Shown here one piece after another: positions 9,055 through 17,679 of a stretch of 64,000 bases of DNA. Both the position numbers and the translations under genes were made by a program. The stretch is taken from assembly GCA_963727575.1 (NCBI GenBank), contig CAVSIA010000020.1:104297-168296 (forward strand), in the 5' to 3' direction. This DNA comes from JAHQVI01 sp963727575 (GTDB taxonomy: Bacteria > Pseudomonadota > Alphaproteobacteria > Rhizobiales > Rhodomicrobiaceae). The number at the start of each line of letters is the position of its first letter. Positions within the stretch are counted from its first letter, which is position 1. Below the pieces are notes generated by a model. The model worked only from the letters and a program-made list of their open reading frames with translations. It was not told the origin of the DNA and did no database searches.

Positions 9055-11483
9055 ATGAAATTCACGCTGAACTGGCTTAAAGACCATCTCGATACCACCG
9101 CCTCGCTCGATGCGATCCATGACGGGCTGATCCAGGCCGGCCTCGAGGTCGAGAGCATCGAGAACCCAGCCGAGACGCTGAAGGATTTCACCGTCGCGCG
9201 CGTCGTCGAGGCCGAGCAGCATCCGGACGCCGACAAGCTGCGCGTCTGCAAGGTCGATACCGGCAAGGGCGTCGTCCAGGTCGTCTGCGGCGCGCCGAAC
9301 GCCCGCGCCGGGCTGATCGGCGTATTCGCCGCGCCCGGCGTCTATATTCCCGGCACCGATTTCACGCTCGGCAAGGCCAAGATCCGCGGCGTCGAATCGG
9401 TGGGGCATGCTGTGCTCCGAGCGCGAATTGCAGCTTTCCGACGAGCACACCGGCATCATCGAGCTGCCCGACCGCGCGGCCGACCATATCGGCGAGCGCT
9501 ATATCGACGTCATGGACATGGCCGATCCGGTGATCGACGTCTCGGTGACGCCGAACCGGCCCGACTGTCTCGGCGTGCGCGGCATTGCCCGCGACCTGGC
9601 GGCGCTCGGCCTCGGCAAGCTGAAGAAGGAAGACGAGGGCTTCACCGGACAAGGGCAAGTTCGCCAGCCCGATCAAGATCGACCTGCAACTTCGGCAAAG
9701 ACGACGCCGATGCCTGCCCGGTCATTCGCCGGGCGCTATATCCGCGGCGTCAAGAACGGCCCGTCGCCCGCATGGATGCAGAAGCGCCTGCGCGCGATCG
9801 GCCTGCGCCCGATCAACGCGCTGGTCGACGTCACCAACTACATTTCCTACGACCGCTGCCGCCCGCTTCACGTCTACGACGCGGACAAGGTTCATGGCGC
9901 CATCCAGGCCCGCCTCGGCAAGACGGGCGAGAGCTTCCTCGCGCTCGACGGCCGAGAATATGAGGTCGACGGCGAAGCCTGCGTCATTGCCGATGACGGC
10001 CGCGTGCTCGGCTTCGGCGGCATCATGGGCGGCGAGGAGACCGGCTGCACCGAGGCGACGGTGAACGTCCTCATCGAATCCGCCTATTTCGATCCGATCC
10101 GCACCGCCCGGACCGGCCGCCGCTACGGCATCCATTCCGACGCGCGCTTCCGCTTCGAGCGTGGCATCGACCCGCAATCGGTCCGTCCCGGCGTCAATCT
10201 TGCCGCGAAGATGATCATGGAGATGTGCGGCGGCGAGGTCAGCGAGCTGGAAATGGCCGGGCAGGAGCCGGATCAGACCAGGGTGATCGCCTTCGATCCG
10301 GCGCGCGTCGAAAAGCTGACCGGCCTGAAGCTGAAAACGGCGGACATCGTCGGGCCGCTGAAGAAGCTCGGCTACACGATCGAGGGCTCCGGCGCCGAGC
10401 TGAGCGTGACCACGCCGAGCTGGCGTCCCGATGTGCATGGCAGCGCCGACCTCGTCGAGGAGGTGATCCGCATCGCCGGCGTCGACCGCGTGCCGGTCAC
10501 GCCGATGGAGCGTGCGCCGGGCGTGACGCGGCCGGTGATGACCGAGGGACAGAAGCGCACTGCGCGCGCGCGCCGGGTGCTCGCCGGTCGCGGGCTCGTC
10601 GAGGCGGTCACCTGGTCGTTCATTCCGCGGCCCGATGCCGAGCTGTTCGGCGGCGGACAGCCCGAGCTGGAACTGGCCAATCCGATCTCGACGGAAATGG
10701 CGGTGATGCGCCCGAGTCTGCTTGCCGGCCTCGCCGCGGCCGCGCGTCAGAACGCCAATCGCGGCTTCGGCGACATCGCGCTATTCGAAGTCGGCCAAGT
10801 CTATCGCGGCGACAAGCCGGAGGACCAGCGCATCGCCGCGTCGGGCATCCGCATCGGCACGGCCAGGCTCGCCGGCGGCGGGCGGCGCTGGGACGGCGCG
10901 GCCAAACCGGTCGACCTGTTCGACGCCAAGGCCGATGCGCTTGCGCTCATTGCCGCGCTCGGCCTGGAGCCGGGCAAGGTACAGATCGCGCGCGAGACGC
11001 CGGGCTGGTTCCATCCGGGCCGCTCCGGGCGTCATCCGGCTCGGGCCGAAAAATATCCTCGGCTATTTCGGCGAGCTGCATCCCAACACGCTGCGCGCCC
11101 TCGACCTCGACGGCCCGGCCGCGGCCTTCGAAGTCTTCCCCGAAGCCATCCCGGTGTCGCGCCGCAAGTCGAGCGCCAAGCCGCCGCTCGACATGACCGA
11201 CCTGCACCCCGTGCGCCGCGACTTCGCCTTCGTGCTCGGTACCGACGTGCTCGCCGGCGACGTCCTCCGCGCGGCGCAGGGCGCGGACAAAGCGTTGATC
11301 AGCAATGTCTCGGTGTTCGACATTTTCGAAGGCCCCAGCCTCGGCGAGGGGCGCAAGTCGCTGGCGATCGAAGTGACGCTGCAGCCGCGCGAGAAAACCC
11401 TGACCGACGAGCAGATCGATGCGGTATCCTCGCGGATCATCGCCGAGGTCAAGAAGGCGACCGGCGGCGACATCCGCGCCTGA
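9055..11483 (+). CDS. pheT: Phenylalanyl-tRNA synthetase beta subunit (several frameshifts)
   Basis: Large subunit of PheRS, containing a tRNA-binding EMAP-like domain (about residues 40-150), the B5 domain, the inactive class II core and the C-terminal ferredoxin-like anticodon domain ending GGDIRA. The frame changes near 9402 (after IRGVES), several times between about 9650 and 9725 where the expected GKFASPIKIDL and FGKDDADACPV pieces sit in different frames, and near 11026 (after HPGRSG). The frames together give a complete protein of about 805 residues, so these look like base-calling indels. It lies 69 bp after pheS. Confidence 0.92.
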
Positions 11484-11526
11484 GGGAGATCGCGCATGAA
11501 GACAAGCCGTCAATCTCCGGCGCGAG

Positions 11527-11871
11527 TTGGACAAGGTCAGCGAGTTCTGGTCGCCCCGCATCATCGGCCAGGTCAACGATCAGTTCGTCAAAGTCGCCAA
11601 GCTGAAGGGCGAACTGGTCTGGCACAAGCATGACGAGGAGGACGAGCTGTTCTTTATCGTCAAGGGCCAGCTCGTCATTCAGTATGAAGACGGCGCGGTG
11701 ACGCTTGAGGCGGGCGACTTCCATGTCGTGCCCAAGGGCGTGATGCACAATCCGGTCGCCGCCGAGGAATGCTGGATCGCGCTGATCGAAACGGTCTCGA
11801 CCAAACATACCGGCGACGTCGTCACCGAGCGCACCAGATCCGTCCAGGAGCAGCTCGGCTCCGCGTCCTGA
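11527..11871 (+). CDS. Cupin-domain protein
   Basis: A 114-residue single-domain cupin. Motif 1 is WHKHDEEDELFFIVKGQL, with the two metal-ligand His and a Glu, and motif 2 is GDFHVVPKGVMHNP. The listed start is a TTG. A better ATG at 11496 with a GAGGGAG ribosome-binding site lies one base out of frame. It would give MKTSRQS..RRELDKVSEF if a base were restored near 11510, so the N-terminus is probably truncated by an indel. It is a metal-binding cytosolic protein of unknown substrate. Confidence 0.8.
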   Translation: MDKVSEFWSPRIIGQVNDQFVKVAKLKGELVWHKHDEEDELFFIVKGQLVIQYEDGAVTLEAGDFHVVPKGVMHNPVAAEECWIALIETVSTKHTGDVVTERTRSVQEQLGSAS

Positions 11872-11894
11872 CCGCGCCGGGCGCCGCCTATGCG

Positions 11895-12644
11895 ATGACC
11901 GACCGGCAAAAGATCCGTCTCGACCAGCTTCTCACGCTCCGTGGCCTCGCGCCGACCCGGTCGCGGGCACGGGACCTGATCAAGCGCGGTGCGGTGACCG
12001 TCGGCGGCGCGGTCGAGACCCGGCCCGGCGCCGATTTTCTTGCAGACGCCGATATTGCCGTTCACGAAGCCTGGAGCGGTTACGTATCGCGCGGCGCGCT
12101 GAAGCTGGAGGCGGCGCTCGATGCGTTCGGCTTCGACTGCGGCGGCAGGACCGCGCTCGATCTTGGCGCCTCGACCGGCGGTTTCACCCAGGTGCTGCTG
12201 CGGCGCGGCGCGCGGCAGGTTTACGCCGTCGACGTTGGCACGGGCCAGCTTCATCCCGATATCGCTGCCGATCCCCGCGTCCGGAATTTGGAAGCGACCG
12301 ATGCACGGCGGCTCGGCCCGGAGGCGATTGCCGCCCCCGTCGATGCGATTGTCGCCGATGTCAGCTTCATCTCGCTGCTGAAGGTCCTGCCCGCGGGCCT
12401 CGCCTTCGCCGCGCCGGGCGCCTGGGCGGTGGCGCTCGTTAAACCGCAATTCGAAGTCGGCCGCGAGCATGTCGGCAAGGGCGGCGTCGTCAGGGACGAT
12501 GCGGCGCGGGACGCCGCGCTCGCCGGCATCGCGGCGTTCTTCTCGGCGCAACCCGGTTGGCGGGTCGAGGGCACCATGCCTTCGCCGATCGAAGGCCAGT
12601 CCGGCAACCGCGAATTCCTGATCGGAGCCAGCTATGCGCCGTGA
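11895..12644 (+). CDS. tlyA: TlyA family rRNA (cytidine-2'-O)-methyltransferase
   Basis: A 249-residue protein with an N-terminal S4 RNA-binding domain (RLDQLLTLRGLAPTRSRARDLI) and an FtsJ/RrmJ-type SAM methyltransferase domain with motif I ALDLGASTGGFT. The KDKE-type catalytic residues are suggested by the conserved Lys in VSRGALKLEAAL, the motif-IV Asp in IVADVSFISL, and VKPQFEVG. TlyA 2'-O-methylates cytidines in 16S and 23S rRNA. The 3' end overlaps the next methyltransferase gene by 11 bp, so the two RNA-modification genes are coupled. Confidence 0.9.
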   Translation: MTDRQKIRLDQLLTLRGLAPTRSRARDLIKRGAVTVGGAVETRPGADFLADADIAVHEAWSGYVSRGALKLEAALDAFGFDCGGRTALDLGASTGGFTQVLLRRGARQVYAVDVGTGQLHPDIAADPRVRNLEATDARRLGPEAIAAPVDAIVADVSFISLLKVLPAGLAFAAPGAWAVALVKPQFEVGREHVGKGGVVRDDAARDAALAGIAAFFSAQPGWRVEGTMPSPIEGQSGNREFLIGASYAP

Positions 12645-13860
12645 ACTGACGATATCACGCCTCGGCAATCAGGGCGACGGCATCGCCGATACCGAGGCCG
12701 GGCCGGTCTATGTGCCGTTCGCTCTCCCCGGCGAGCGCGTCGATGCGGATGTCGAAGGCAGCCGCGCGGCGCTGACCGGCATCCTCGCCGCCGCGCCGGA
12801 GCGCACCGAGGCGATCTGCCGGCATTTCGGCGAATGCGGCGGGTGCAGCGTCCAGCATCTGGCGCGGGACGCTTACGCCGAGTGGAAGCGGCAGCGCATC
12901 TCCGAGGCGCTCAGCATGGAAGGCATCGAGGCCGAGGTCGACCCGGTGCGCATCTTCGGCCCCCGCTCCCGCCGCCGCGCCACCTTCGCCGCGCAAAAAA
13001 CTGGCGGCGCGCTCACGCTCGGCTTTCGCCGCGCCCAGAGCCACGACATCATCGATCTTCTGGAATGTCCGGTGCTGTTGCCGGCCTTGGAAAAAGCGAT
13101 GCCGGGACTTCGCGCGCTGCTATCGGAGCTGCTGCCGCCGGGTGAGGTGCGGGTGCTGGTCACCGCCTGCGACAACGGCCTCGACGTCAACATCGATGGG
13201 GTGAAAGGCCGGCTCGCCACGATCACGCCGACCCATGGCGAGGCTGCGGAAACGCTCGGCATCGTCCGGCTGACGCTTGCCGGCGATCCGCTGATCAGCT
13301 TCGGCGCGCCGAAAATCGGCGTTGCCGGTGCCTCGGTGGAGCTGCCGCCGGGCGCATTCCTTCAGGCCGTTGCTGATGCCGAACGGGAGATGGCGGCCCT
13401 GGTCGTCGAAGCTGTCGGCAAGGCGCGCAAGGTCGCCGACCTCTATTGCGGGCTCGGCCCGTTCAGCTTCGCCCTGGCGCGCCGCGCCTCCGTGACCGCC
13501 GTCGAATTGGACCGGCGGCTGCTTGCCGCACTCGACGCCGGCGCGCGTCATGCCCAGGGCCTCAAGCCGATCAAGACGCTCGCAAGGGACCTCGCCCGCG
13601 AGCCGCTGTCCCCGATGGAGCTGAAAGCCTTCGACGCCGTCGTCTTCGACCCGCCTCGCGCCGGCGCGCTTCAGCAGGCAAAGGCGCTGGCGAAGTCGAA
13701 GGTCGGCAAAGTCGCCGCCGTCTCCTGCAACCCGATGAGCTTCGCCAAGGACGCCCGCGTCCTTATCGATGGCGGCTTCACGCTGGGGCGCATCGTGCCC
13801 ATCGATCAGTTCGTCTACTCGGCGCATGTGGAGCTGGTCGCGGCGTTCTCGCGGCGCTAA
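12634..13860 (+). CDS. TrmA/RlmD-family RNA 5-methyluridine methyltransferase
   Basis: A 408-residue class I SAM-dependent enzyme. A short TRAM-like N-terminus (ISRLGNQGDGIADTEAGPVYVPFALPGE, in two parts) is followed by an iron-sulfur motif CRHFGECGGCSVQHL. Then come the SAM site DLYCGLGPFSFALA, the DPPRAGAL motif, and the catalytic SCNP cysteine. It methylates C5 of a specific uridine in rRNA or tRNA; whether it is an RlmD or TrmA orthologue cannot be settled here. Its TAA stop is part of one of two 13-bp direct repeats flanking the next islet. Confidence 0.88.
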   Translation: MRRELTISRLGNQGDGIADTEAGPVYVPFALPGERVDADVEGSRAALTGILAAAPERTEAICRHFGECGGCSVQHLARDAYAEWKRQRISEALSMEGIEAEVDPVRIFGPRSRRRATFAAQKTGGALTLGFRRAQSHDIIDLLECPVLLPALEKAMPGLRALLSELLPPGEVRVLVTACDNGLDVNIDGVKGRLATITPTHGEAAETLGIVRLTLAGDPLISFGAPKIGVAGASVELPPGAFLQAVADAEREMAALVVEAVGKARKVADLYCGLGPFSFALARRASVTAVELDRRLLAALDAGARHAQGLKPIKTLARDLAREPLSPMELKAFDAVVFDPPRAGALQQAKALAKSKVGKVAAVSCNPMSFAKDARVLIDGGFTLGRIVPIDQFVYSAHVELVAAFSRR

Positions 13861-13869
13861 AAAAATGGC
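13857..13869. repeat. 13-bp direct repeat, left copy (CTAAAAAAATGGC)
   Basis: Identical 13-bp sequence to 15055-15067. This copy includes the stop codon of the RNA methyltransferase gene. The pair brackets a 1.2-kb AT-richer islet carrying one KilA-N gene, consistent with insertion at a short target or recombination between the repeats. Confidence 0.6.
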
Positions 13870-13943
13870 GATGCACGGTTGACAAACCCATTCGACCCGG
13901 CTGGATGACCGGGGTTATCGGGCCGCTGGCGAGGATTGGCGGT

Positions 13944-14819
13944 TTAGTCGTCACGGGGTGGCAATAGCGGCTTATTGATTTCCAGCCGTTTTTTCACATC
14001 CTTGATGCTTTCCGCAACCGGCATATCCTCCGGCATGACGCCGCTGATTTCCTTTGCTGCCTGTCTTGTAATGACTCCGGCTTCATAGGCCATTTTGCAT
14101 GCTTGAGCTGGCGTTTTTGGAGGTCGAGCCTTCATCGCAAGATCAGCCTGTGTCACGCGGAATAGATTTGCAGCACTTTCTGCAATGGTCATGTGGTCAA
14201 GAATTTTCTGGCTTTTCGTGAGCTTCTTTAAGTCATGTATGCCCGCCTCATCCAGACCATTGTAAAGTCCGCGATAGCCGGAATTGTGCAGCTCAGCGTA
14301 TTCCCATCCGCGTTCGCACCCTGCTTTTTTGCCATGAGCTGCGATCTTTTTGTTATTTTTGACGATTTCATCGCGAGCCATCAGCCGCTGTTCGTCATCG
14401 CGGACTTGAGCAGCAATGCGATCAAGGATGTCATTCGCTAAGCCAATATCTGCGGCTCGATAGCGGAGGAAGACTTCTCTGACTTCCACACCAAGCGCTG
14501 GAAGAAGGTCTTCTGCGTATGCGAGCGCCAGAACCGGGTGAGCATATGTCCTGCTTGCGTTGCCCCGTCCGGTCACATAATACGTTGAATTGTCTGCATC
14601 TTCTTCCCCATTATGTTTTAAAAACATAATGCGGTCTTGAAGCGCCGCCTCTAATGCACGCGTCCGCTTTTGCCTATGCCAGTTCGTAGCACGAAGATGA
14701 TCTGGCCGTCCGGCGATCCCCCATAAATCGTTGAGACAGACGTTCCCGCTTTCGTCTTCGTTGACATGATTGCCCATGATTTTGGGTAGCATCGCCTTTT
14801 TGTCATCTCTCTCAGACAT
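13944..14819 (-). CDS. KilA-N domain / DinD-like protein in an AT-rich islet
   Basis: A 291-residue protein. The N-terminal part resembles a KilA-N DNA-binding domain (DESGNVCLNDLWGIAGRP, then NSTYYVTGRGNASRTYAHPVLALAYA). The C-terminal half resembles the DinD/antirepressor group, with GYRGLYNGL, KSQKILDHMTIAESAANLFRVTQ and SGVMPEDMPVAESIKDVKKRLE. Such proteins occur in phages and mobile islands as regulators or antirepressors; the role here is unknown. The start has an AGAGGG ribosome-binding site. Base composition is clearly AT-richer than neighbouring genes, and direct repeats flank it, both pointing to horizontal acquisition. Confidence 0.75.
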   Translation of the reverse strand: MSERDDKKAMLPKIMGNHVNEDESGNVCLNDLWGIAGRPDHLRATNWHRQKRTRALEAALQDRIMFLKHNGEEDADNSTYYVTGRGNASRTYAHPVLALAYAEDLLPALGVEVREVFLRYRAADIGLANDILDRIAAQVRDDEQRLMARDEIVKNNKKIAAHGKKAGCERGWEYAELHNSGYRGLYNGLDEAGIHDLKKLTKSQKILDHMTIAESAANLFRVTQADLAMKARPPKTPAQACKMAYEAGVITRQAAKEISGVMPEDMPVAESIKDVKKRLEINKPLLPPRDD

Positions 14820-15054
14820 TTAGCAATTCCCTCTAAGTCTGTGAGCCGAAGGCTCATGTGCCATAATGAGGAAATTACCCGATTATTTTCGGATAAGATG
14901 TATACAATAGATGTTTTCAACCTTTATTCTGCATCTCGGATTTCTTACCGACAGATTTATTTTCTTTGCGCGGCGGCGGCGATGACGCCACGCGCTTCAT
15001 AAGCGCGTCAACGGCTTCTTCATTGGCTTCTTCATTCTCTTCGCATCCCAGTTC

Positions 15055-15067
15055 CTAAAAAAATGGC
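15055..15067. repeat. 13-bp direct repeat, right copy
   Basis: Second exact copy of the 13-mer at 13857-13869. It overlaps the T-tract side of the hsp20 terminator, so the islet sits precisely between the methyltransferase stop codon and that terminator. Confidence 0.6.
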
Positions 15068-15096
15068 CCCGCCTCCAGGGGAGAAGAGGCGGGGCC
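15057..15096 (-). terminator. Rho-independent terminator of hsp20
   Basis: An 11-bp stem (GGCCCCGCCTC at 15065-15075 with GAGGCGGGGCC at 15086-15096) is followed on the minus strand by a run of seven T. It lies 31 bp past the hsp20 stop. Confidence 0.85.
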
Positions 15097-15127
15097 GGCT
15101 TAACGACTATCCGGGGGGCGGGAGTCG

Positions 15128-15610
15128 TTACGCGTTGACTGCTATTTTCTTCGTCTCGCCTTCGAGAAGGCGCTCGCTGCCGTTCTTCGCCGGCTGGTCG
15201 ATCTTGATGGTCCGGGGCTTCAACGCTTCCGGAATCTCACGCTTCAGATCGACATGCAGCAGGCCGGTTTCAAGTGAGGCGCCACTGACTTCGACATGGT
15301 CGGCAAGGCGGAAGCGGCGCTCGAAATTGCGCGCGGCAATGCCGCGGTGCAGATATTCGTGGCCTTTGTCATCGGCGGTTTTCTCGCCGCGAACGGTCAG
15401 CGTGCCTTCCTTGACCTCGATATTCAGGTCGTTATTGGAGAAGCCGGCGACGGCCATGGTAATGCGGTACTCGTTCTCGGCGAGGCGCTCGATATTGTAG
15501 GGCGGAAAACCATTGTCACCTTCGGTCGTGGCAAGCTGCTCGATCAGATTGGCAAGATGCTCGAAACCGATGGTCTGACGATAAAGCGGGGAAAAGTCGA
15601 AACGTCTCAT
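15128..15610 (-). CDS. hsp20: Small heat shock protein Hsp20
   Basis: A 160-residue alpha-crystallin chaperone: a short N-terminal region (MRRFDFSPLYRQTIGFEHL), then the crystallin domain with PPYNIERLAENEYRITMAVAGF and VRGEKTADDKGHEYLHRGIAARNFERRF, and a basic C-terminal tail. It holds unfolding proteins during heat stress. This class-A-like rhizobial IbpA form typically carries a ROSE thermometer. The start at 15610 has a GGAGGA ribosome-binding site inside a predicted hairpin. The longer open frame to 15886 covers the leader and is not translated in my view. Confidence 0.93.
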   Translation of the reverse strand: MRRFDFSPLYRQTIGFEHLANLIEQLATTEGDNGFPPYNIERLAENEYRITMAVAGFSNNDLNIEVKEGTLTVRGEKTADDKGHEYLHRGIAARNFERRFRLADHVEVSGASLETGLLHVDLKREIPEALKPRTIKIDQPAKNGSERLLEGETKKIAVNA

Positions 15611-15665
15611 CACATATCCTCCGATTGAAGCGACATGAACCGACCCGCCTGACGGCCGGGCCTTT
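15611..15665 (-). promoter_or_regulatory. ROSE-type RNA thermometer in the hsp20 leader
   Basis: On the minus strand the segment from 15637 down to 15613 folds as a 5' arm CAUGUCGCU and a 3' arm AGGAUAUG around an 8-nt loop. All pair except one bulged G opposite the Shine-Dalgarno GGAGGA. The anti-SD UCGCU fits the ROSE signature UYGCU with its diagnostic bulged G. A second GC-rich hairpin (CCCGGCCGTCAGGCGGG region) lies just upstream. At low temperature the ribosome-binding site would be masked. Confidence 0.8.
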
Positions 15666-15848
15666 TTTACAACTGGTGCACCCATTGCGGCGTGCATTCC
15701 ATCATTTGGGAGCGGCGAAACCGGTTTCAAGAGGGATCGACGCACCCGAGCTTGGAAGAAAAATGCACGGCGGCCGGACGGGCGACGCATCCGCTTGAGC
15801 GGCGCACTGCCAAGGGCTATGGTCCCGGACGCAAATGAGAACACCATC

Positions 15849-16835
15849 ATGACTCCAACCACCGAACTTGTCGGCATAGCGCGCAATCCGATCCCCAGCG
15901 GCGCCGTTCCGGGAACCTTCGCAACGCGCGACGGCCTGACGATACGCTACACGCTCTGGCCGCGCACGGCGGTCAAGGCGCACGGCACGGTCTGCCTGTT
16001 CGGCGGGCGCGGCGAATTCATCGAGAAATATTTCGAGACCATCAGCGACCTGCGCCAGCGCGGCTTTGCCGTGGCCACGATGGACTGGCGGGGCCAGGGC
16101 GGCTCGGACCGGCTGCTGAAGAATCCACGCAAAGGCCATGTCGAGGATTTCGGCGATTTCGACCGCGACCTCGGCCAGTTCATGAGCGAGATCGTGCTGC
16201 CCGACTGCCCGGCGCCGTTCTACGGCATGGCGCATTCGATGGGCGGGCACATTCTGCTGCGCTCGGCGCTGACCAAGGTCTGCTGGTTCGACCGGATCAT
16301 CCTCTCGGCTCCGATGATCGACATCCTGCCGGAGCTGACGCGCTCGCCGATGCTGCGCTTGTTCATCGAGGCGCAGGTGCTCGTCGGCCTCGGCGACCTT
16401 TATGTCCCCGGCGGCAAACCGCAGCCCTGGGAACTGCAACCCTTCGACGAGAGCAAGCTGACGAGCGATCCGCTGCGCTATCAGCGCGTCAGCGACGTCC
16501 TGAAGGCCGCTCCGTGGCTCGGCCTCGGATCGCCGACGGTCGGCTGGCTCCAGGCGGCGTCGCGCTCGATCATGCAGATCAACGCGTTCGGCTTCGCCTC
16601 GTCCGTTCGGGTGCCGCTGCTGATCGTCGCCGCCGGCAACGAGGTCGTCGTCTCGACCCGCGCGATCGAGAACTTCGCAACTCGGGCCAAGACCTGCAAG
16701 CTGCTCGTCGTCTCGGGAGCCAAGCACGAACTGCTCCAGGAACGCGACGAGATCCGCGACCAGTTCTGGGCGGCTTTCGACGCCTATGTTCCGGGGTCGA
16801 ACAGAACCATGAGCGACAGCCATATCGGGCTGTAG
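15849..16835 (+). CDS. Alpha/beta hydrolase, lysophospholipase L2 (PldB)-like
   Basis: A 328-residue serine hydrolase. GGRGEFIEKYFETISDLRQRGF and DWRGQGGSDR are typical of the monoacylglycerol lipase/PldB group. The nucleophile elbow is AHSMGG, and a late GAKHELLQE carries the triad His next to the conserved Glu. It probably hydrolyses lysophospholipids or monoacylglycerols at the membrane. The start at 15849 is preferred over an ATG at 15795 because the family begins near MTPTTELV. It is divergent from hsp20. Confidence 0.82.
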   Translation: MTPTTELVGIARNPIPSGAVPGTFATRDGLTIRYTLWPRTAVKAHGTVCLFGGRGEFIEKYFETISDLRQRGFAVATMDWRGQGGSDRLLKNPRKGHVEDFGDFDRDLGQFMSEIVLPDCPAPFYGMAHSMGGHILLRSALTKVCWFDRIILSAPMIDILPELTRSPMLRLFIEAQVLVGLGDLYVPGGKPQPWELQPFDESKLTSDPLRYQRVSDVLKAAPWLGLGSPTVGWLQAASRSIMQINAFGFASSVRVPLLIVAAGNEVVVSTRAIENFATRAKTCKLLVVSGAKHELLQERDEIRDQFWAAFDAYVPGSNRTMSDSHIGL

Positions 16836-17027
16836 CGTGCCGTTCGGCCACGCGCGCCCTGCGGGCATCGGGTTTGCCTATGAAACGGACGCCGCGGCCT
16901 TGACCATTCCGCCCCTGAATTGAGCGATATTTCAGCAGGTGTGATTCTCGCGCCACGCGATTCTCGCGGCGCCGGCAGCGGATCACCTTGGCGCTAGGCA
17001 TCGCCGGATTTTGCATGAATTATCCCC

Positions 17028-17128
17028 GTGGTCGACGGTCACGTTCCAGGCGTCCCGATCCGGCTTGTGCAACGCAATCGGGTCGGGCAAGCAGGAAAGC
17101 CTCGTGACTTTCTTCCCCCCTGTCTAAG
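17028..17128 (+). ncRNA. Candidate small RNA ahead of a perfect terminator
   Basis: About 100 nt of non-coding DNA ends in a pyrimidine tract (CTTTCTTCCCCCC) directly before a textbook terminator. No gene lies within 290 bp upstream. C-rich anti-Shine-Dalgarno tracts near a terminator are typical of trans-acting alphaproteobacterial sRNAs. The 5' end and strand of transcription are inferred only from the terminator; it could instead be a long 3' UTR of the hydrolase gene. Confidence 0.3.
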
Positions 17129-17161
17129 AAGCCAGTCCAACCTTCCTTGGACTGGCTTTTT
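17129..17161 (+). terminator. Rho-independent terminator
   Basis: A perfect 12-bp stem, AAGCCAGTCCAA paired with TTGGACTGGCTT around CCTTCC, ends in a run of five T on the plus strand. Confidence 0.85.
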
Positions 17162-17239
17162 CGCGTCAGCCGTTACCGATGGCCAGGCGACGATCGCTAA
17201 GCACGATTCCTTATGTTCTCTTTTTGTGCTCATTTCCGC

Positions 17240-17279
17240 TTGACGACTCGGTCGGATTTTTCTAGAACATACACAGAAC
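17240..17279 (+). promoter_or_regulatory. Candidate promoter with alphaproteobacterial LexA (SOS) box
   Basis: TTGACG (17240-17245), a 17-bp spacer and TAGAAC (17263-17268) make a good housekeeping promoter. GAAC-N7-GAAC at 17265-17279 overlaps its -10. GTTC-N7-GTTC and its complement form the known LexA site of alphaproteobacteria. No SOS protein gene follows; downstream are a structured non-coding segment and then thiO at 17680. Confidence 0.5.
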
Positions 17280-17356
17280 AACGACGCAGTAAGTTCCCCC
17301 TCGGTCGATGTTCAACCGCCGCTCACGGATCCCCCTCTCCGCTGACGGCACGTAAC

Positions 17357-17486
17357 GAGCAGGCAGGGTCTGTCCCCGCGAAGAGCTTATGCGCAGCAAG
17401 GTGCAGCGTCCTGTGCAAAGCTGAAAGCCCGGCAGTCATCGCCCCCCCGAATGACAGGGCGCTTCACCCATCGACCCTGCCTGCTC
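17357..17486 (+). ncRNA. Structured RNA candidate closed by a 14-bp stem
   Basis: GAGCAGGCAGGGTC (17357-17370) is perfectly complementary to GACCCTGCCTGCTC (17473-17486). Between them lies a second hairpin with GTCAT/ATGAC arms and a C-rich loop. No credible reading frame covers it. I could not match it to TPP, cobalamin, 6S, SRP, RNase P or tmRNA consensus by eye. It sits about 80 nt downstream of the SOS-box promoter and 190 nt upstream of thiO, so it could be a free RNA or the leader of the thi operon. Confidence 0.45.
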
Positions 17487-17679
17487 CCTTTCCCTCGGCC
17501 CGGATGGGACGTCCGGCCGATCTCTCAGCCTTCGCTGGACGACGGATCTGCACATGATCGGAGAAACGCGCGGGCAGGCGCGGCACAATTGCATGGCGGA
17601 TGCGCGGTTATGAAAGCTTGACGCGTCGCGGGCTCTGCCCTGTGATGAGCCGAGATCTCAAGGCGACCGAAAGCGGATC

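Noticed and set aside
14651..14920. Alternative 89-codon minus-strand frame over the KilA-N start
   Set aside because: It overlaps the KilA-N gene in another frame and lacks family similarity.
15611..15886. N-terminally extended 252-residue Hsp20
   Set aside because: The extra frame covers the ROSE leader, lacks a family-like sequence and a better start exists at 15610.
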